From: Paenibacillus sp. V4I7
GTDB lineage: Bacteria; Bacillota; Bacilli; Paenibacillales; NBRC-103111
DNA: 64,000 bases
Reading direction: 5' to 3'
NCBI RefSeq assembly: GCF_030817275.1
Contig: NZ_JAUSZD010000002.1
Location: 1,178,001-1,242,000 of the forward strand
Translations under genes and position numbers: made by a program
The notes under the pieces: model-generated
What the model was told of the DNA's origin: nothing
What the model saw: the letters and a program-made list of their open reading frames with translations, nothing else
The model's database searches: none
Part shown: positions 16,031-23,822 of the stretch, piece by piece
Numbering within the stretch: position 1 is the stretch's first letter
Layout: each line of letters starts with the position of its first letter

Positions 16031-16771
16031 TTGAGTAAAAATAATTGGGAATCTTTTTTTGATGCACATGCCCCTCAATACATGGATAATGGTTTTACTA
16101 AGAACACGATTTCGGAAGTTGATTTTGTGATTGAAGTGTTGAAACTTTCGGAAGGAAGCAACATTCTTGATGTAGGGTGTGGAACAGGAAGACATTCCAT
16201 CGAACTGGCAAAGCGTGGCTACAAGGTCACTGGAGTCGATATATCATCAGGAATGCTTTTGGAAGCTAAAAAAATGGCAAGTGAAGCGAATGTAAATGTC
16301 GAATGGATTCATTGTGATGCGGTAAAATACTCACCAACAAAGTCGTTTGACACTGTTATCAGTCTTTGCGAAGGGGCTTTTGGTTTAGTTGGTAGAGATG
16401 AGGAACCAGTTGAACATGATTTGGCAATTCTTAAAAATATCTCTGACGCACTGGAGCCAACGGGTCACTTTGTACTTACAACCTTGAATGCATATTCTAA
16501 AATTCGCAAACTTACTCAGGAGAACGTTGATTCCGGCAGATTTAATCCTATAACCATGGTTGAGCATTATATGGATGAATGGGATTTGCCCGAAGGGAGA
16601 AAACAGGTTGAGGTTAAGGAACGTAGATACCTCCCTTTTGAATTGAAACAGATGTTTTCTCAGGTAGGTCTGAAGGTTGAGAACATTTGGGGCGGCACGG
16701 CAGGTAATTGGAAGCGTCAAAACATTAGTTTAGATGAAATTGAAATTATGGTTGTAGCTACAAAAGGATAA
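16031..16771 (+). CDS. Class I SAM-dependent methyltransferase
   Basis: TTG 16031 with a GGAGG site 9 bp upstream gives 246 aa. Motif I, I-L-D-V-G-C-G-T-G-R-H-S, lies at residues about 44-55, and the acidic residue after strand 2 (V-T-G-V-D-I-S) and post-motif W-I-H-C-D-A fit the Rossmann-like SAM-binding fold of the Methyltransf_11/25 type. An acceptor cannot be inferred. The candidate leader peptide and hairpin upstream and the terminator at 16772 make it a self-contained unit. Confidence 0.88.
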   Translation: MSKNNWESFFDAHAPQYMDNGFTKNTISEVDFVIEVLKLSEGSNILDVGCGTGRHSIELAKRGYKVTGVDISSGMLLEAKKMASEANVNVEWIHCDAVKYSPTKSFDTVISLCEGAFGLVGRDEEPVEHDLAILKNISDALEPTGHFVLTTLNAYSKIRKLTQENVDSGRFNPITMVEHYMDEWDLPEGRKQVEVKERRYLPFELKQMFSQVGLKVENIWGGTAGNWKRQNISLDEIEIMVVATKG

Positions 16772-16774
16772 AGG

Positions 16775-16810
16775 AAACGGGGATTGCTGTATTTAAGGCA
16801 ATCCCTATTA
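16775..16810 (+). terminator. Intrinsic terminator after methyltransferase
   Basis: GGGGATTGC and GCAATCCCT pair across a 10-nt loop, followed by ATTATTGTTGTTT. Confidence 0.7.
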
Positions 16811-16821
16811 TTGTTGTTTAT

Positions 16822-16920
16822 TGCGCTAACGCAGAATGACAGCTTCATAACAAGATCTCGCAGGCTACCGGTGATAAATTAAATTCGGTGGCCTATTGCG
16901 TTAACGGGCAGTAGAGTGGA
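16822..16920 (+). repeat. Array repeat copy 16 (complete, subtype with CCGGTGATAAA)
   Basis: Left arm GCGCTAACGCAGAATGACAGC, then TTCATAACAAGATC, centre CAGGCTACCGGTGATAAAT/CGGTGGCCTATTG, right arm GTTAACGGGCAGTAGAGTGG. Very close to copies 17 and 26. Confidence 0.9.
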
Positions 16921-17033
16921 GTAGTTGTATTCAAGAATTTGTTATTCTTCTCCCCATCAACAAAACTAGAATATGTAAAAAGACGCGAGTCGTGTGGCTG
17001 CTTTATAGTTAAAAAATAAATTTGAGGTGTTTT

Positions 17034-17908
17034 ATGAAATTATTTAAAAAAATTGATTTTACTATTTCAAGACAAGGTATCAGCGCCGTTGAAAAGATTA
17101 CCATCGGTAGCGTCAAGCAGAGCATCTTAATACAGACGGAAAAGCCGGGCAGTCCCGTCTTGCTTTTTATTCATGGAGGTCCTAGTATGCCAGTTCCTGG
17201 TGTATCAAGCCGAGGCTCCGATTATGCATTGGTGATGACCACCAAAGAACTAGTCAAACATTTTACCGTTGTTTTTTGGGATCAACGCGGTACAGGAAAA
17301 TCCTATGCAAAAGATATTCCGAAAGAAACCATGCACTTAAAACAGTTCATCAGTGACGCCCACGATGTCACTGATTATTTAAGAGATCGATTTAATCAAG
17401 AAAAACTGCATCTTGTTTCCCATTCCTGGGGTAGTGTTATCGCATTGTCCCTCGCCTATAAATACCCAGAGAAATTCTATTCCTATACTGGGTTTTCGCA
17501 AATCACGAACTGGGTTGAAAATGATAAACTAAGCTACAAGTGGCTGCTTGAAAGAGCAAGAGAGACCAATAATCAAAAAGCGTTACAGGAACTCGCTACC
17601 GTTGGCGAACCCCCGTATATGGAAAGCTTTAAGCAGTGGGGGGTTATTCGTAAATGGCAGTTTAAATACAACTCGATGTTTTATGACGCAGGCGATAAAA
17701 AGTCCGTAACGATCTTTTCGGGTCTTAAAATCATGTTACGGTCGCCAGATTATTCTCTGATGGACATTTACAATTCGCTTGTTCGAGGCTTCAAGCTTTC
17801 GTAAAAAAGTTGTATTGGTCGGATAAATCTTCACATGCCTTTCATCTTGAGGATGCAAGAGAAAACGAGCAAAGACTTATTCAACATTTACAGGCTAATA
17901 CGCCATAA
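17034..17908 (+). pseudogene. Alpha/beta hydrolase (proline iminopeptidase-like), internally deleted
   Basis: ATG 17034 (TTTGAGGTG upstream) opens a normal hydrolase N-terminus: oxyanion motif F-I-H-G-G-P, D-Q-R-G-T-G-K-S, and the nucleophile elbow S-H-S-W-G-S. It stops at 17804 after R-G-F-K-L-S. In another frame, 17807-17908 encodes W-S-D-K-S-S-H-A-F-H-L-E-D-A and a final helix, which is the C-terminal end of the same family with the catalytic histidine. The roughly 60-80 residues between, which should hold the catalytic aspartate, are missing and the frame is shifted. The enzyme should be inactive. Confidence 0.8.
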
Positions 17909-17927
17909 TCCAATTTAATAACGTTTG

Positions 17928-18026
17928 TTGAGCTAACGGAAAACAATAGCTTCATAACAAAGATCAAACAGGTTGCCGGTGATAAACTCGGTGGCCTATT
18001 GTGCTAACGGGGCAGTAGAGCATGGT
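17928..18026 (+). repeat. Array repeat copy 17 (complete)
   Basis: Left arm GAGCTAACGGAAAACAATAGC, then TTCATAACAAAGATC, centre GGTTGCCGGTGATAAACTCGG/GTGGCCTATTG, right arm GCTAACGGGGCAGTAGAG. Over most of its length it aligns with copy 16, 1.1 kb upstream. Confidence 0.9.
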
Positions 18027-18188
18027 GGTAACCGGGGCTTTATCAGGAGGGGGGAGAATTCTTTTTATTGTATGTCTTTATCTTTATCAGATATGCGAGA
18101 GCCACTCACAAAAGCCAACATATGGTATTATCTTAGTGGCGGCTTTACGCTGTTGAAGCAAATATCAATTCTAAATGGGGTGGAAATC

Positions 18189-18422
18189 GTGTTTAATAAG
18201 AAAAAAATATTAACAGGAATTTTAATTTCGGTAATTTTACCGTTAATTTTTCAATCTTTCTTAACCTCAACAACTGAAGTTAAAAACTCTGATGGGTCTG
18301 TTAGTGTTATTTCTCAGTCGCTAAGTCTTACGTATCCAAGTTACTTTATTATAGCTCTATGCATTTTTGTTCTTTATCTATTTCTACTGTTGAGTTGGCA
18401 GCGTTTAGCGAAAAATAAATAA
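18189..18422 (+). CDS. Small membrane protein, 77 aa
   Basis: GTG 18189 lies 6 bp after GGGGTGG; frames starting further upstream run through the repeat and are not likely. Two membrane helices (residues about 7-26 and 52-70) flank an external loop rich in S/T (T-S-T-T-E-V-K-N-S-D-G-S). I do not recognise the family. A half copy of the repeat follows. Confidence 0.6.
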   Translation: MFNKKKILTGILISVILPLIFQSFLTSTTEVKNSDGSVSVISQSLSLTYPSYFIIALCIFVLYLFLLLSWQRLAKNK

Positions 18423-18430
18423 AAAACCAA

Positions 18431-18476
18431 TTGAATCGGCTGCCTTTCTACGCAAATGGGAAGGATAGTTTAACAC
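18431..18476 (+). repeat. Array repeat copy 18 (right half)
   Basis: TTGAATCGGCTGCCTTT then GCAAATGGGAAGGATAGTTT: only half of the central hairpin and a degenerate right arm remain. Confidence 0.6.
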
Positions 18477-18504
18477 TTTCCGAAATTAGGGAGTTGATAT
18501 TACG

Positions 18505-18642
18505 ATGATAATATCCACTTTAAATGGTTTAAAGAAACGAGTAGATAAACAAAACAAATTAAAAGTGCAACAAGATGGCGGAGAAGTTTTTACTTCAACA
18601 TTTTATTGGGAAAGCCCTTGGCAAGGGTGTGAAAAGTATTGA
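18505..18642 (+). pseudogene. SUKH-family N-terminal fragment
   Basis: ATG 18505 follows TAGGGAG weakly and encodes 45 aa: I-I-S-T-L-N-G-L-K-K-R-V-D...L-K-V-Q-Q-D-G-G...F-Y-W-E-S-P-W. This can be aligned with the first 45 residues of the SUKH protein at 8837 (I-H-K-T-I-S-S-L-K-Q-R-L...L-D-I-Q-L-Q-E-G...F-N-M-P-A), and then it stops. The L-P-x-D-Y core is missing, so it is a truncated immunity gene. Confidence 0.55.
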
Positions 18643-18651
18643 GAAAGATAT

Positions 18652-18690
18652 TTACGTCTAGCACATTTGTGCTGTCAGACGATCTTTTTC
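18652..18690 (+). terminator. Intrinsic terminator
   Basis: CGTCTAGCAC and GTGCTGTCAGACG can pair around ATTT, followed by ATCTTTTTC. Confidence 0.6.
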
Positions 18691-18692
18691 GC

Positions 18693-18768
18693 TGAACTAA
18701 CGGAAACGATAGTTGAGGAGCTTGCTTCGCGGCGGCTCCTCTAATGCAATTGTCTCCATTTTGAGGTG
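18693..18768 (+). repeat. Array repeat copy 19
   Basis: Left arm GAACTAACGGAAACGATAGTT, central hairpin GAGGAGCTTGC/GCGGCGGCTCCTC. The right arm is missing, and CAATTGTCTCCATTTTGAGG (18747-18766) follows directly; the same sequence comes after copies 8 and 26. Confidence 0.82.
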
Positions 18769-18835
18769 CATAAACCCTATTTATGAGTTCGATACAAACG
18801 ATTAAAAAGTATTACTTAGGAATTCACACTTTATA

Positions 18836-18862
18836 TTCAACTAACGAGGAAGATAGTTGAAT
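18836..18862 (+). repeat. Array repeat copy 20 (left arm)
   Basis: TTCAACTAACGAGGAAGATAGTTGAA: the most regular left arm, with perfect 8-bp ends TTCAACTA/TAGTTGAA. Confidence 0.8.
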
Positions 18863-19051
18863 AAAAGACGCGATTTCAGCCGGTCGAAATGGTTTATCAT
18901 GATCGGGTGGGACGTAATTTCTTCGATGACGGCTCCGAAGACCGGCCATAATCTCTGTAGACGCGGGAGGGACGGCGTTTCTCCGGTCGCATATACAGAC
19001 TCCGAAAACTCCGATGGCGGCTGCGACGGTGGAGGAGGCGGAGGCGATTAA
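18857..19051 (+). CDS. Short ORF with Gly/Asp-rich end, probably a gene remnant
   Basis: TTG 18857, inside the end of repeat copy 20, opens a 64-codon frame ending G-G-C-D-G-G-G-G-G-G-D, an ending seen on various Bacillales membrane proteins. The rest is not recognisable. GC content is much higher than in neighbours. On the opposite strand 19271 down to about 19050 reads a plausible soluble N-terminus (Y-R-D-A-I-D-F-R-K-M-Q-Q-M-V-P-G-I-G-A-E-A-G) but it has no ribosome site and runs into the antisense of the Gly tail. I read the region as fused fragments of two genes. Confidence 0.3.
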   Translation: MNKRRDFSRSKWFIMIGWDVISSMTAPKTGHNLCRRGRDGVSPVAYTDSENSDGGCDGGGGGGD

Positions 19052-19345
19052 CCCCCAGTCTCATAGCCTCGTTCAATCTTCGCAACCGATAAGCGTTCGT
19101 TGCGGATTCACCTAGCTCCTTGAGATTGGTGTAAATCGCCCAAGCGCCCGCCTCCGCTCCAATCCCCGGCACCATCTGCTGCATTTTCCGAAAGTCGATT
19201 GCGTCGCGGTATTCCTCTGGAACGTCTGGTTTCCGAAAAGAAATTAGTTTTTTTTGTTGACCGGATTGCATATAACCTGTAAAATTTTGTTAAGTGTATA
19301 TTTTAAGGTAATGAACTTACTTAAAGGTAAGGGGATGATTTATCA

Positions 19346-19678
19346 ATGATTCATCAGCTTGAATGTCCAGTGGAGACAATCATTCATGTTCTAGGCGGCA
19401 AATGGAAACCAATGATTTTATGGCATTTGATACAATCCAATAAGCGATTCAACGATCTGGAAAAGCTTATACCTGATGTATCTCAAAAAATGCTTTCACA
19501 ACATCTACGGGACTTGGAACGAGAGGGCATAATCGATAGAACGGTCTACCCCACCGTCCCTCCAAAAGTAGAATATTCCCTTAGTGAATATGGCAAAACA
19601 TTGATTCCTGTAGCAGAAGTCATGTGTGCTTGGGGAGAAAACCATAATAAGCGGAAATGTGAAGAATCTGCTTCTTAA
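19346..19678 (+). CDS. HxlR-family transcriptional regulator
   Basis: 110 aa from ATG 19346 with AAGGGGATG upstream. Typical single-domain HxlR winged helix: C7 in the conserved E-C-P-V-E, G-G-K-W-K-P-M-I-L-W-H-L, F-N-D-L-E-K-L-I-P-D-V-S-Q-K-M-L-S-Q-H-L-R-D-L-E-R-E-G-I-I-D-R, and the wing V-P-P-K-V-E-Y-S-L. Such regulators commonly control an adjacent oxidoreductase and respond to reactive electrophiles, often through the conserved cysteine. The neighbouring NAD(P)-binding protein gene is the likely target. Confidence 0.92.
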   Translation: MIHQLECPVETIIHVLGGKWKPMILWHLIQSNKRFNDLEKLIPDVSQKMLSQHLRDLEREGIIDRTVYPTVPPKVEYSLSEYGKTLIPVAEVMCAWGENHNKRKCEESAS

Positions 19679-19721
19679 AGCTTGTTCAATTCATTTGCAC
19701 ACTAATTCAAGGACTCATAAC

Positions 19722-19757
19722 AAAAGCTGCCACGGGATTTGTCCTGGCAGCTTTTTG
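19722..19757 (+). terminator. Intrinsic terminator after hxlR-type gene
   Basis: AAAAGCTGCCACG and CTGGCAGCTTTTT form a strong stem with T tail. It has the GCTGCC/GGCAGC core of the array repeats but no arms. Confidence 0.75.
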
Positions 19758-19948
19758 CTATTTACAGTCAATATTCCTTTACGATTTTTACCGTGGACCA
19801 ACATGGATAACCCTTTCTGCTTAATGCTTACTTTTAAGTAAGGACCCTACATTAAAGTGGGTTCTTATCAAGATTTTTAAATGATGCTAAGCTTGAGTCA
19901 ATCCAGAGATGAACTATCGGGAGTTATTTATAAAAGGAGGAAAAAATG

Positions 19949-20677
19949 ATGAAAATTATTGTTTTCGGAGCAACTGGAAATACGGGAAGAAGAGCGCTGG
20001 AGCAAGGGGGTAAAATGGGACATGAAATGACAGCATTCGTGCGAAACTCCGAGAAGTTTTATGAACAGCAAGGAGAGCGTTCAGCAAAACATGTGAAGGT
20101 GGTCGTGGACGATATCATAAACCCAGTAAGCGTCGGCGAGGCGCTCTCGCATCAAGACGCCGCTATTATTGCTGCCGGCCATGCAGGTCAAGGAGATGAG
20201 TTCGTTCGTCTCGTTGATAACATTATAAGCCAATGTGAAATCCACCCTAGTTTTTCCGGGAGGGTATGGGTAATGGGAGGTGCCGGCCTGCTGGATATTC
20301 CATATACTGACCTCATTGGCAACAATCTGCCCGGCTTCCCGCCCGCGTATAAAAATCACAACCGGAATTTTGAACGACTCCTACAGTCTGAGCTCGATTG
20401 GTCAATTATGTGTCCGGGAACTATGATTGATTCGATAGAGCCTCCGGCGTCGGTTCATCTGCATGTGACAACGGAAACCTTGCCCATATCAATTCCGAAG
20501 ACGATCAAGGAATTTTCCGAGGCCGATATAGCCGGTTACTTGTTCAGCCGGCTTCAAGAGCTGGATGTTGCTTATGATGATGTCGTGAAATGCATGCTGG
20601 ACCATATCGAGCTCGGAGGGCCTTTTAAGAGAAAAAGGGTCGGTCTCGCCTATCAAAGCGATATTCCGGTGAGCTAA
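19949..20677 (+). CDS. NAD(P)-binding protein, NmrA/YwnB-like
   Basis: About 242 aa from ATG 19949 (ATG 19946 is the alternative) after AAAGGAGGAAAAA. Rossmann motif G-A-T-G-N-T-G-R at residues about 7-14, then A-A-I-I-A-A-G-H-A-G and W-V-M-G-G-A-G-L-L at the ends of later strands, as in NmrA-like atypical SDR proteins that lack the Y-x-x-x-K catalytic pair. They bind NAD(P) and act as redox sensors or reductases. It lies downstream of the HxlR gene and 15-25 bp before a membrane-protein gene, so the latter two probably form an operon. Confidence 0.85.
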   Translation: MKIIVFGATGNTGRRALEQGGKMGHEMTAFVRNSEKFYEQQGERSAKHVKVVVDDIINPVSVGEALSHQDAAIIAAGHAGQGDEFVRLVDNIISQCEIHPSFSGRVWVMGGAGLLDIPYTDLIGNNLPGFPPAYKNHNRNFERLLQSELDWSIMCPGTMIDSIEPPASVHLHVTTETLPISIPKTIKEFSEADIAGYLFSRLQELDVAYDDVVKCMLDHIELGGPFKRKRVGLAYQSDIPVS

Positions 20678-20701
20678 GGAGCAAGAAGGGAGATGATCAG
20701 T

Positions 20702-21154
20702 TTGTTTGGATGGCTCCTCGTTTTTCATATATTGGCTTCTATCGCGGTAATCGGTCCCGCTTTCGTGGTACCCTTCATTCGAAGGTCCGCTAGAACCGCC
20801 GGCCAGTTGCGCTTTGCTTTTGATGTAACGAACAAGATTGCCATCCTGCCTAAAATTGGCGGAGCCGTACTTATTATTACCGGGGTTTGGCTTATGATCA
20901 TAACCAAGATGGGGTTGTCCCAAATGTGGCTAAATATATCGATCCTTTTATCGCTGCTCATGGTCGCCACAATCGAAGGATTGATCGGGCCGCGTATGAA
21001 AAAGATCATGGAGATTGTATCTATAAGTCAAAGCAAAGGGGATGAATTACCCGCCGAGCTCGATCGATTGATGAAAAAGATCATACCGATCGAGACGGCG
21101 TCACAGCTGCTGATGATTGCCATTGCCGTGCTTATGGTCCTTAAGCCATTCTAA
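20702..21154 (+). CDS. DUF2269-family membrane protein
   Basis: 150 aa. TTG 20702 sits 9 bp after GAAGGGAG, while in-frame ATG 20693 touches that site, so TTG is the better start. Four membrane helices, with H-I-L-A-S-I-A-V-I-G-P-A-F near the start, L-P-K-I-G-G-A-V-L-I-I-T-G-V-W-L-M, and a final T-A-S-Q-L-L-M-I-A-I-A-V-L-M, match the DUF2269 family (predicted integral membrane, function unknown). Co-transcribed with the NmrA-like gene. Confidence 0.8.
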   Translation: MFGWLLVFHILASIAVIGPAFVVPFIRRSARTAGQLRFAFDVTNKIAILPKIGGAVLIITGVWLMIITKMGLSQMWLNISILLSLLMVATIEGLIGPRMKKIMEIVSISQSKGDELPAELDRLMKKIIPIETASQLLMIAIAVLMVLKPF

Positions 21155-21214
21155 AGAAGCCGTAAAGTTTTTTATCAATCGGCCCGCGGGTAGTAGTTCA
21201 GAAAGGGAAGAATC

Positions 21215-21272
21215 AATAACGAAAGGGCTGCCGCGTGGCAGCCTTTTGTTCCGTATATAGGCAGAGTTCTGT
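21215..21272 (+). repeat. Array repeat copy 21 (degenerate) / terminator
   Basis: AATAACGAAAGGGCTGCC/GGCAGCCTTTTGTT, then TATAGGCAGAGTT: central hairpin and a weak right arm. The stem with T tail also ends the preceding operon. Confidence 0.7.
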
Positions 21273-21350
21273 ACATAAAGGATTCCGTGGACCATTGAAT
21301 ACTTTAATTGCTTAGGAATCCTTAGGATAGCTAGATGAAAGTGATGTATT

Positions 21351-21676
21351 ATGAAAGCATTTATTGTAACAGGTACGACACGTGGATTAGGCTTCGAGAT
21401 TTGTAAACAACTTATTAAGCGTAATCATCAATCATTTCTTTAGCCAAGAATAATAATGATACTATATTAGAACCAGCCATCCAAACGACTGTGAAAATAG
21501 CTCCAATCTCACTATTCCAGCAAGCAGTAGCTGGTATGAGCGTATATTGCGCCTCGAAAGCGGCATTAAATATGCTGCCAATATCACCTTTCTTTAGGGA
21601 AGTTAAAGAAACAGGTTCTTTAAAGTCTGCAGAGGATATTGCGAAAAAAATTGTCAAAAGAGTCTTAACTTCTTAA
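21351..21676 (+). pseudogene. Short-chain dehydrogenase, deleted remnant
   Basis: ATG 21351 starts an SDR N-terminus, M-K-A-F-I-V-T-G-T-T-R-G-L-G-F-E-I, with the T-G-x-x-x-G-x-G cofactor motif, and stops after about 30 codons. Further on (21538-21676) another frame gives Y-C-A-S-K-A-A-L-N-M, the catalytic Y-x-x-x-K helix, joined to the C-terminal end E-T-G-S-L-K-S-A-E-D-I-A-K-K-I-V. About 150 internal residues are missing. The gene is dead. Confidence 0.75.
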
Positions 21677-21687
21677 GGAAAAGCATT

Positions 21688-21742
21688 ACGCTAACGGGCA
21701 GTTTAGTTGAAGATTAATTCCGGTGAACCATACCATAAGTGA
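21688..21742 (+). repeat. Array repeat copy 22 (right arm plus downstream homology)
   Basis: CGCTAACGGGCAGTTTAGTT followed by GAAGATTAATTCCGGTGAACC and ACCATAAGTGA; the following block matches the one after copy 1 (4186-4226), which shows that repeat homology extends into flanking DNA. Confidence 0.75.
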
Positions 21743-21891
21743 AGATGAAAAATTTTCTTGGGGGAAGTGACCTAACAATACGACTAGCCAGAATAGTTTT
21801 ATGTGAATGAAGAAAACAACACTTAGTGTGGTATACACTCGTGTTGCTCTCGTGTTTTAATATCCAAACTTCTATTTCATACATGTTGTTG

Positions 21892-22830
21892 TTAGATTGA
21901 GTTTATGTGCAGCAAAATTCTTCCGCGTCCATGTCTTGCTTCGCTTTTCTCCAGTGCTTTATTAGCTTGGTTTAGCGGGAATATGGAATCAATCGCTGCT
22001 TTAATCGTACCGTCGGCAATTAATTCCGTTAAGGTCTGCAGATTCGCGTATGTTGGGAATTTGGTGTTAAATTTAGCTGTAACGCCATACTTTTGAGCGT
22101 TCTCTTGAGATGGATCCTGAGTCAAAGAGACGAGAATGCCTCCCTTCTTCAGAACGGCCCATGATCGATTCTCGGTCTCGCCTCCAATGGAATCGACGAC
22201 CAGATCCACTTCTTTGACGACGTCTTCGAAAGCCGTCATGGTATAATCGATGACTTGATCCGCACCCAAAGACTTGACGAAGTCCATGTTAGAGGTTGAA
22301 GCCGTAGCGATCACGGTTGCTCCCTTCCATTTGGCCAGCTGAACGGCAAACTGTCCAACGCCGCCTGCTGCAGCATGAATGAGAACGGTTTGGCCAGACC
22401 GGAGTTCACCTTCAGTGAACAACGCTTTCCAAGCCGTTTCGGCTCCTGCTTTAATCGTTGCTGCATCTTCAAAGGTGAGAATATCGGGCATCTTAACTAA
22501 TTCCTGGACTTTCGCAATGCCATATTCTGAGTAGGCTCCTCTAATACTACCAAAAATGCGATCACCGGGCTTGAAATCCGTTACACCTTGCCCTACTTCT
22601 TCGACAACTCCAGAAGCGTAAAATCCAGGAATGTAGGGGAGGGTTACAGGAAAAACTTCTTGAAGCCAACCGTTACGGATTTTATAGTCTAGCGGAATAA
22701 TCGTAGCATATACGATGCGAACGAGCACTTCATCCGTTTGCTGTTGGGGGCGTTCAACTGTTTCTACCTTTAAGACATTTGGACCACCATATTCATTGAC
22801 CAGAATGGCTTGCATCGACTTATTAGACAT
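21892..22830 (-). CDS. NADP-dependent quinone oxidoreductase (zinc-free MDR family)
   Basis: 312 aa from ATG 22830; AAAGGAGA lies 7 bp upstream on the minus strand, preferred over the ATG 27 bp earlier. MDR fold: N-terminal GroES-like domain (V-L-V-R-I-V-Y-A-T-I-I-P-L-D-Y-K-I-R-N-G, P-G-F-Y-A-S-G-V-V-E-E-V-G) and Rossmann motif A-A-A-G-G-V-G-Q-F-A. No zinc-ligand cysteines are seen, as in quinone oxidoreductases (QOR/AdhP-like). It reduces quinones or other electrophiles with NADPH. The MarR gene lies 45 bp upstream in the same direction and probably regulates it. Confidence 0.92.
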   Translation of the reverse strand: MSNKSMQAILVNEYGGPNVLKVETVERPQQQTDEVLVRIVYATIIPLDYKIRNGWLQEVFPVTLPYIPGFYASGVVEEVGQGVTDFKPGDRIFGSIRGAYSEYGIAKVQELVKMPDILTFEDAATIKAGAETAWKALFTEGELRSGQTVLIHAAAGGVGQFAVQLAKWKGATVIATASTSNMDFVKSLGADQVIDYTMTAFEDVVKEVDLVVDSIGGETENRSWAVLKKGGILVSLTQDPSQENAQKYGVTAKFNTKFPTYANLQTLTELIADGTIKAAIDSIFPLNQANKALEKSEARHGRGRILLHINSI

Positions 22831-22874
22831 GCTTATCTCTCCTTTATCACTCATCATTTTTTAAAAATTTACAG

Positions 22875-23342
22875 TTAAGTTTCTAAAGAAGCGGCTATTT
22901 TTTGTGCCAGAGCTACAAACTGTATTTTTTCTTCGTCATTGAGAACTTTCGTTGTGATCTCTTCCAGCTTGCTCCAAGCCTGAATCACTCTGGGTTCAAC
23001 TTCACGCCCTGTTTGAGTGAGCGATACGATGGTTACGCGTTTATCTTCCTGTGAGCGGCTGCAGGTGACCAGCCCCGCATCTTCCAAACGACGAACGGAT
23101 TTAGCTATTGTCGAGTGATCAAGGCGCAGCGACCTTGAAAGACTATTCTGTGATTGGCTGTCTCGGTGCCACAACTGCATCAGTACGAGTTCCTGCCCTG
23201 GGTATAGGCCTGCTTCTCGAAGCAGCTGTCCTGCATTTCTATGATGTGAACGAGCCATGCTGAATATAGAGAAGCTTACGGGAAAATGCGTTACCGAACT
23301 GATTTCATTTTCAATGGCTTCGTTATTGATGTTTTTCTTCAA
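22875..23342 (-). CDS. MarR-family transcriptional regulator
   Basis: 155 aa. The AAAGGAGGG site abuts ATG 23351, so TTG 23342, nine bases away, is the likelier start. MarR winged helix: Q-E-L-V-L-M-Q-L-W, S-Q-N-S-L-S-R-S-L-R-L-D-H-S-T-I-A-K-S-V-R-R-L-E-D-A-G-L-V (recognition helix), then R-S-Q-E-D-K-R-V-T-I-V-S-L-T at the wing. It should bind the palindromes upstream (23371-23428) and repress itself and the quinone oxidoreductase, with release by an electrophile or phenolic ligand. Confidence 0.92.
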   Translation of the reverse strand: MKKNINNEAIENEISSVTHFPVSFSIFSMARSHHRNAGQLLREAGLYPGQELVLMQLWHRDSQSQNSLSRSLRLDHSTIAKSVRRLEDAGLVTCSRSQEDKRVTIVSLTQTGREVEPRVIQAWSKLEEITTKVLNDEEKIQFVALAQKIAASLET

Positions 23343-23369
23343 TAGTTTCATCCCTCCTTTCAATTGTGT

Positions 23370-23428
23370 GGTCGTCAACATATTCGATTAAACACAAGAT
23401 AACATTTAAATATGTTGCCGTCAACATA
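23370..23428. promoter_or_regulatory. Putative MarR operators
   Basis: TATGTTGCCGTCAACATA (23411-23428) is an interrupted palindrome with ATGTTG/CAACAT arms, and GTCGTCAACATATT (23371-23384) repeats one half site 33 bp closer to the gene. Both lie just upstream of the MarR gene, the usual place for autorepression. Confidence 0.65.
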
Positions 23429-23530
23429 AATAAAAAACAGATTAATTTCCCAGTTGGTATGGATGACTTTGGAGTTGCAGTTGGTTTAACACAAGTGACA
23501 TTAAGGGGCAATAGTTAAAAGAAATTTTAA

Positions 23531-23557
23531 AAAAAGCTGCCATATAGGCAGCCCGGT
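23531..23557. terminator. Hairpin AAGCTGCC/GGCAGC
   Basis: AAAAAAAGCTGCCATATAGGCAGC: a compact stem preceded by an A run, so it would terminate minus-strand transcription best. It shares the core of the array repeat. Confidence 0.5.
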
Positions 23558-23618
23558 GATAATATGCCGATAGCCTCGATAAGCTGAACCGTACCATCGT
23601 CTAATAATAACAGGTCAT

Positions 23619-23710
23619 TCCGCTAACGGAGACGATAGTTTAACAACGGGCAGAAGGCAGTCGATCACTTTTGGATCGACTGCCTTTATTCAGCTAACTG
23701 TAGTAATGCT
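23619..23710 (+). repeat. Array repeat copy 23 (complete)
   Basis: Left arm CCGCTAACGGAGACGATAGTT, strong central hairpin AAGGCAGTCGATC/GATCGACTGCCTT (23654-23687), right arm CAGCTAACTGTAGTAATG. Confidence 0.85.
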
Positions 23711-23726
23711 GCTTCGATACGTTTAG

Positions 23727-23800
23727 AATTTCGATAGCTCAATAGACAGCTGCCAGTCTCAGTCTAGGAATGTATTTTTAACGGGATATTATGAATAGCG
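23727..23800 (+). repeat. Array repeat copy 24 (variant like copy 5)
   Basis: CGATAGCTCAATAGACAGCTGCC, AGTCTAGGAATGTATTTTT and TAACGGGATATTATG. The first two blocks match the beginning of the copy-5 region at 7742-7780. Confidence 0.6.
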
Positions 23801-23822
23801 AACCGATAAGTGAGGGGTTAAA

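Noticed and set aside
17973..18188. N-terminal extension of the 77-aa membrane protein
   Set aside because: It runs through repeat copy 17. GTG 18189 has the ribosome site GGGGTGG.
18897..19271. 124-codon minus-strand ORF
   Set aside because: The first 70 residues look plausible but there is no ribosome site, and the rest is antisense to the Gly-rich plus-strand end. Kept only as a remark under the fragment at 18857.
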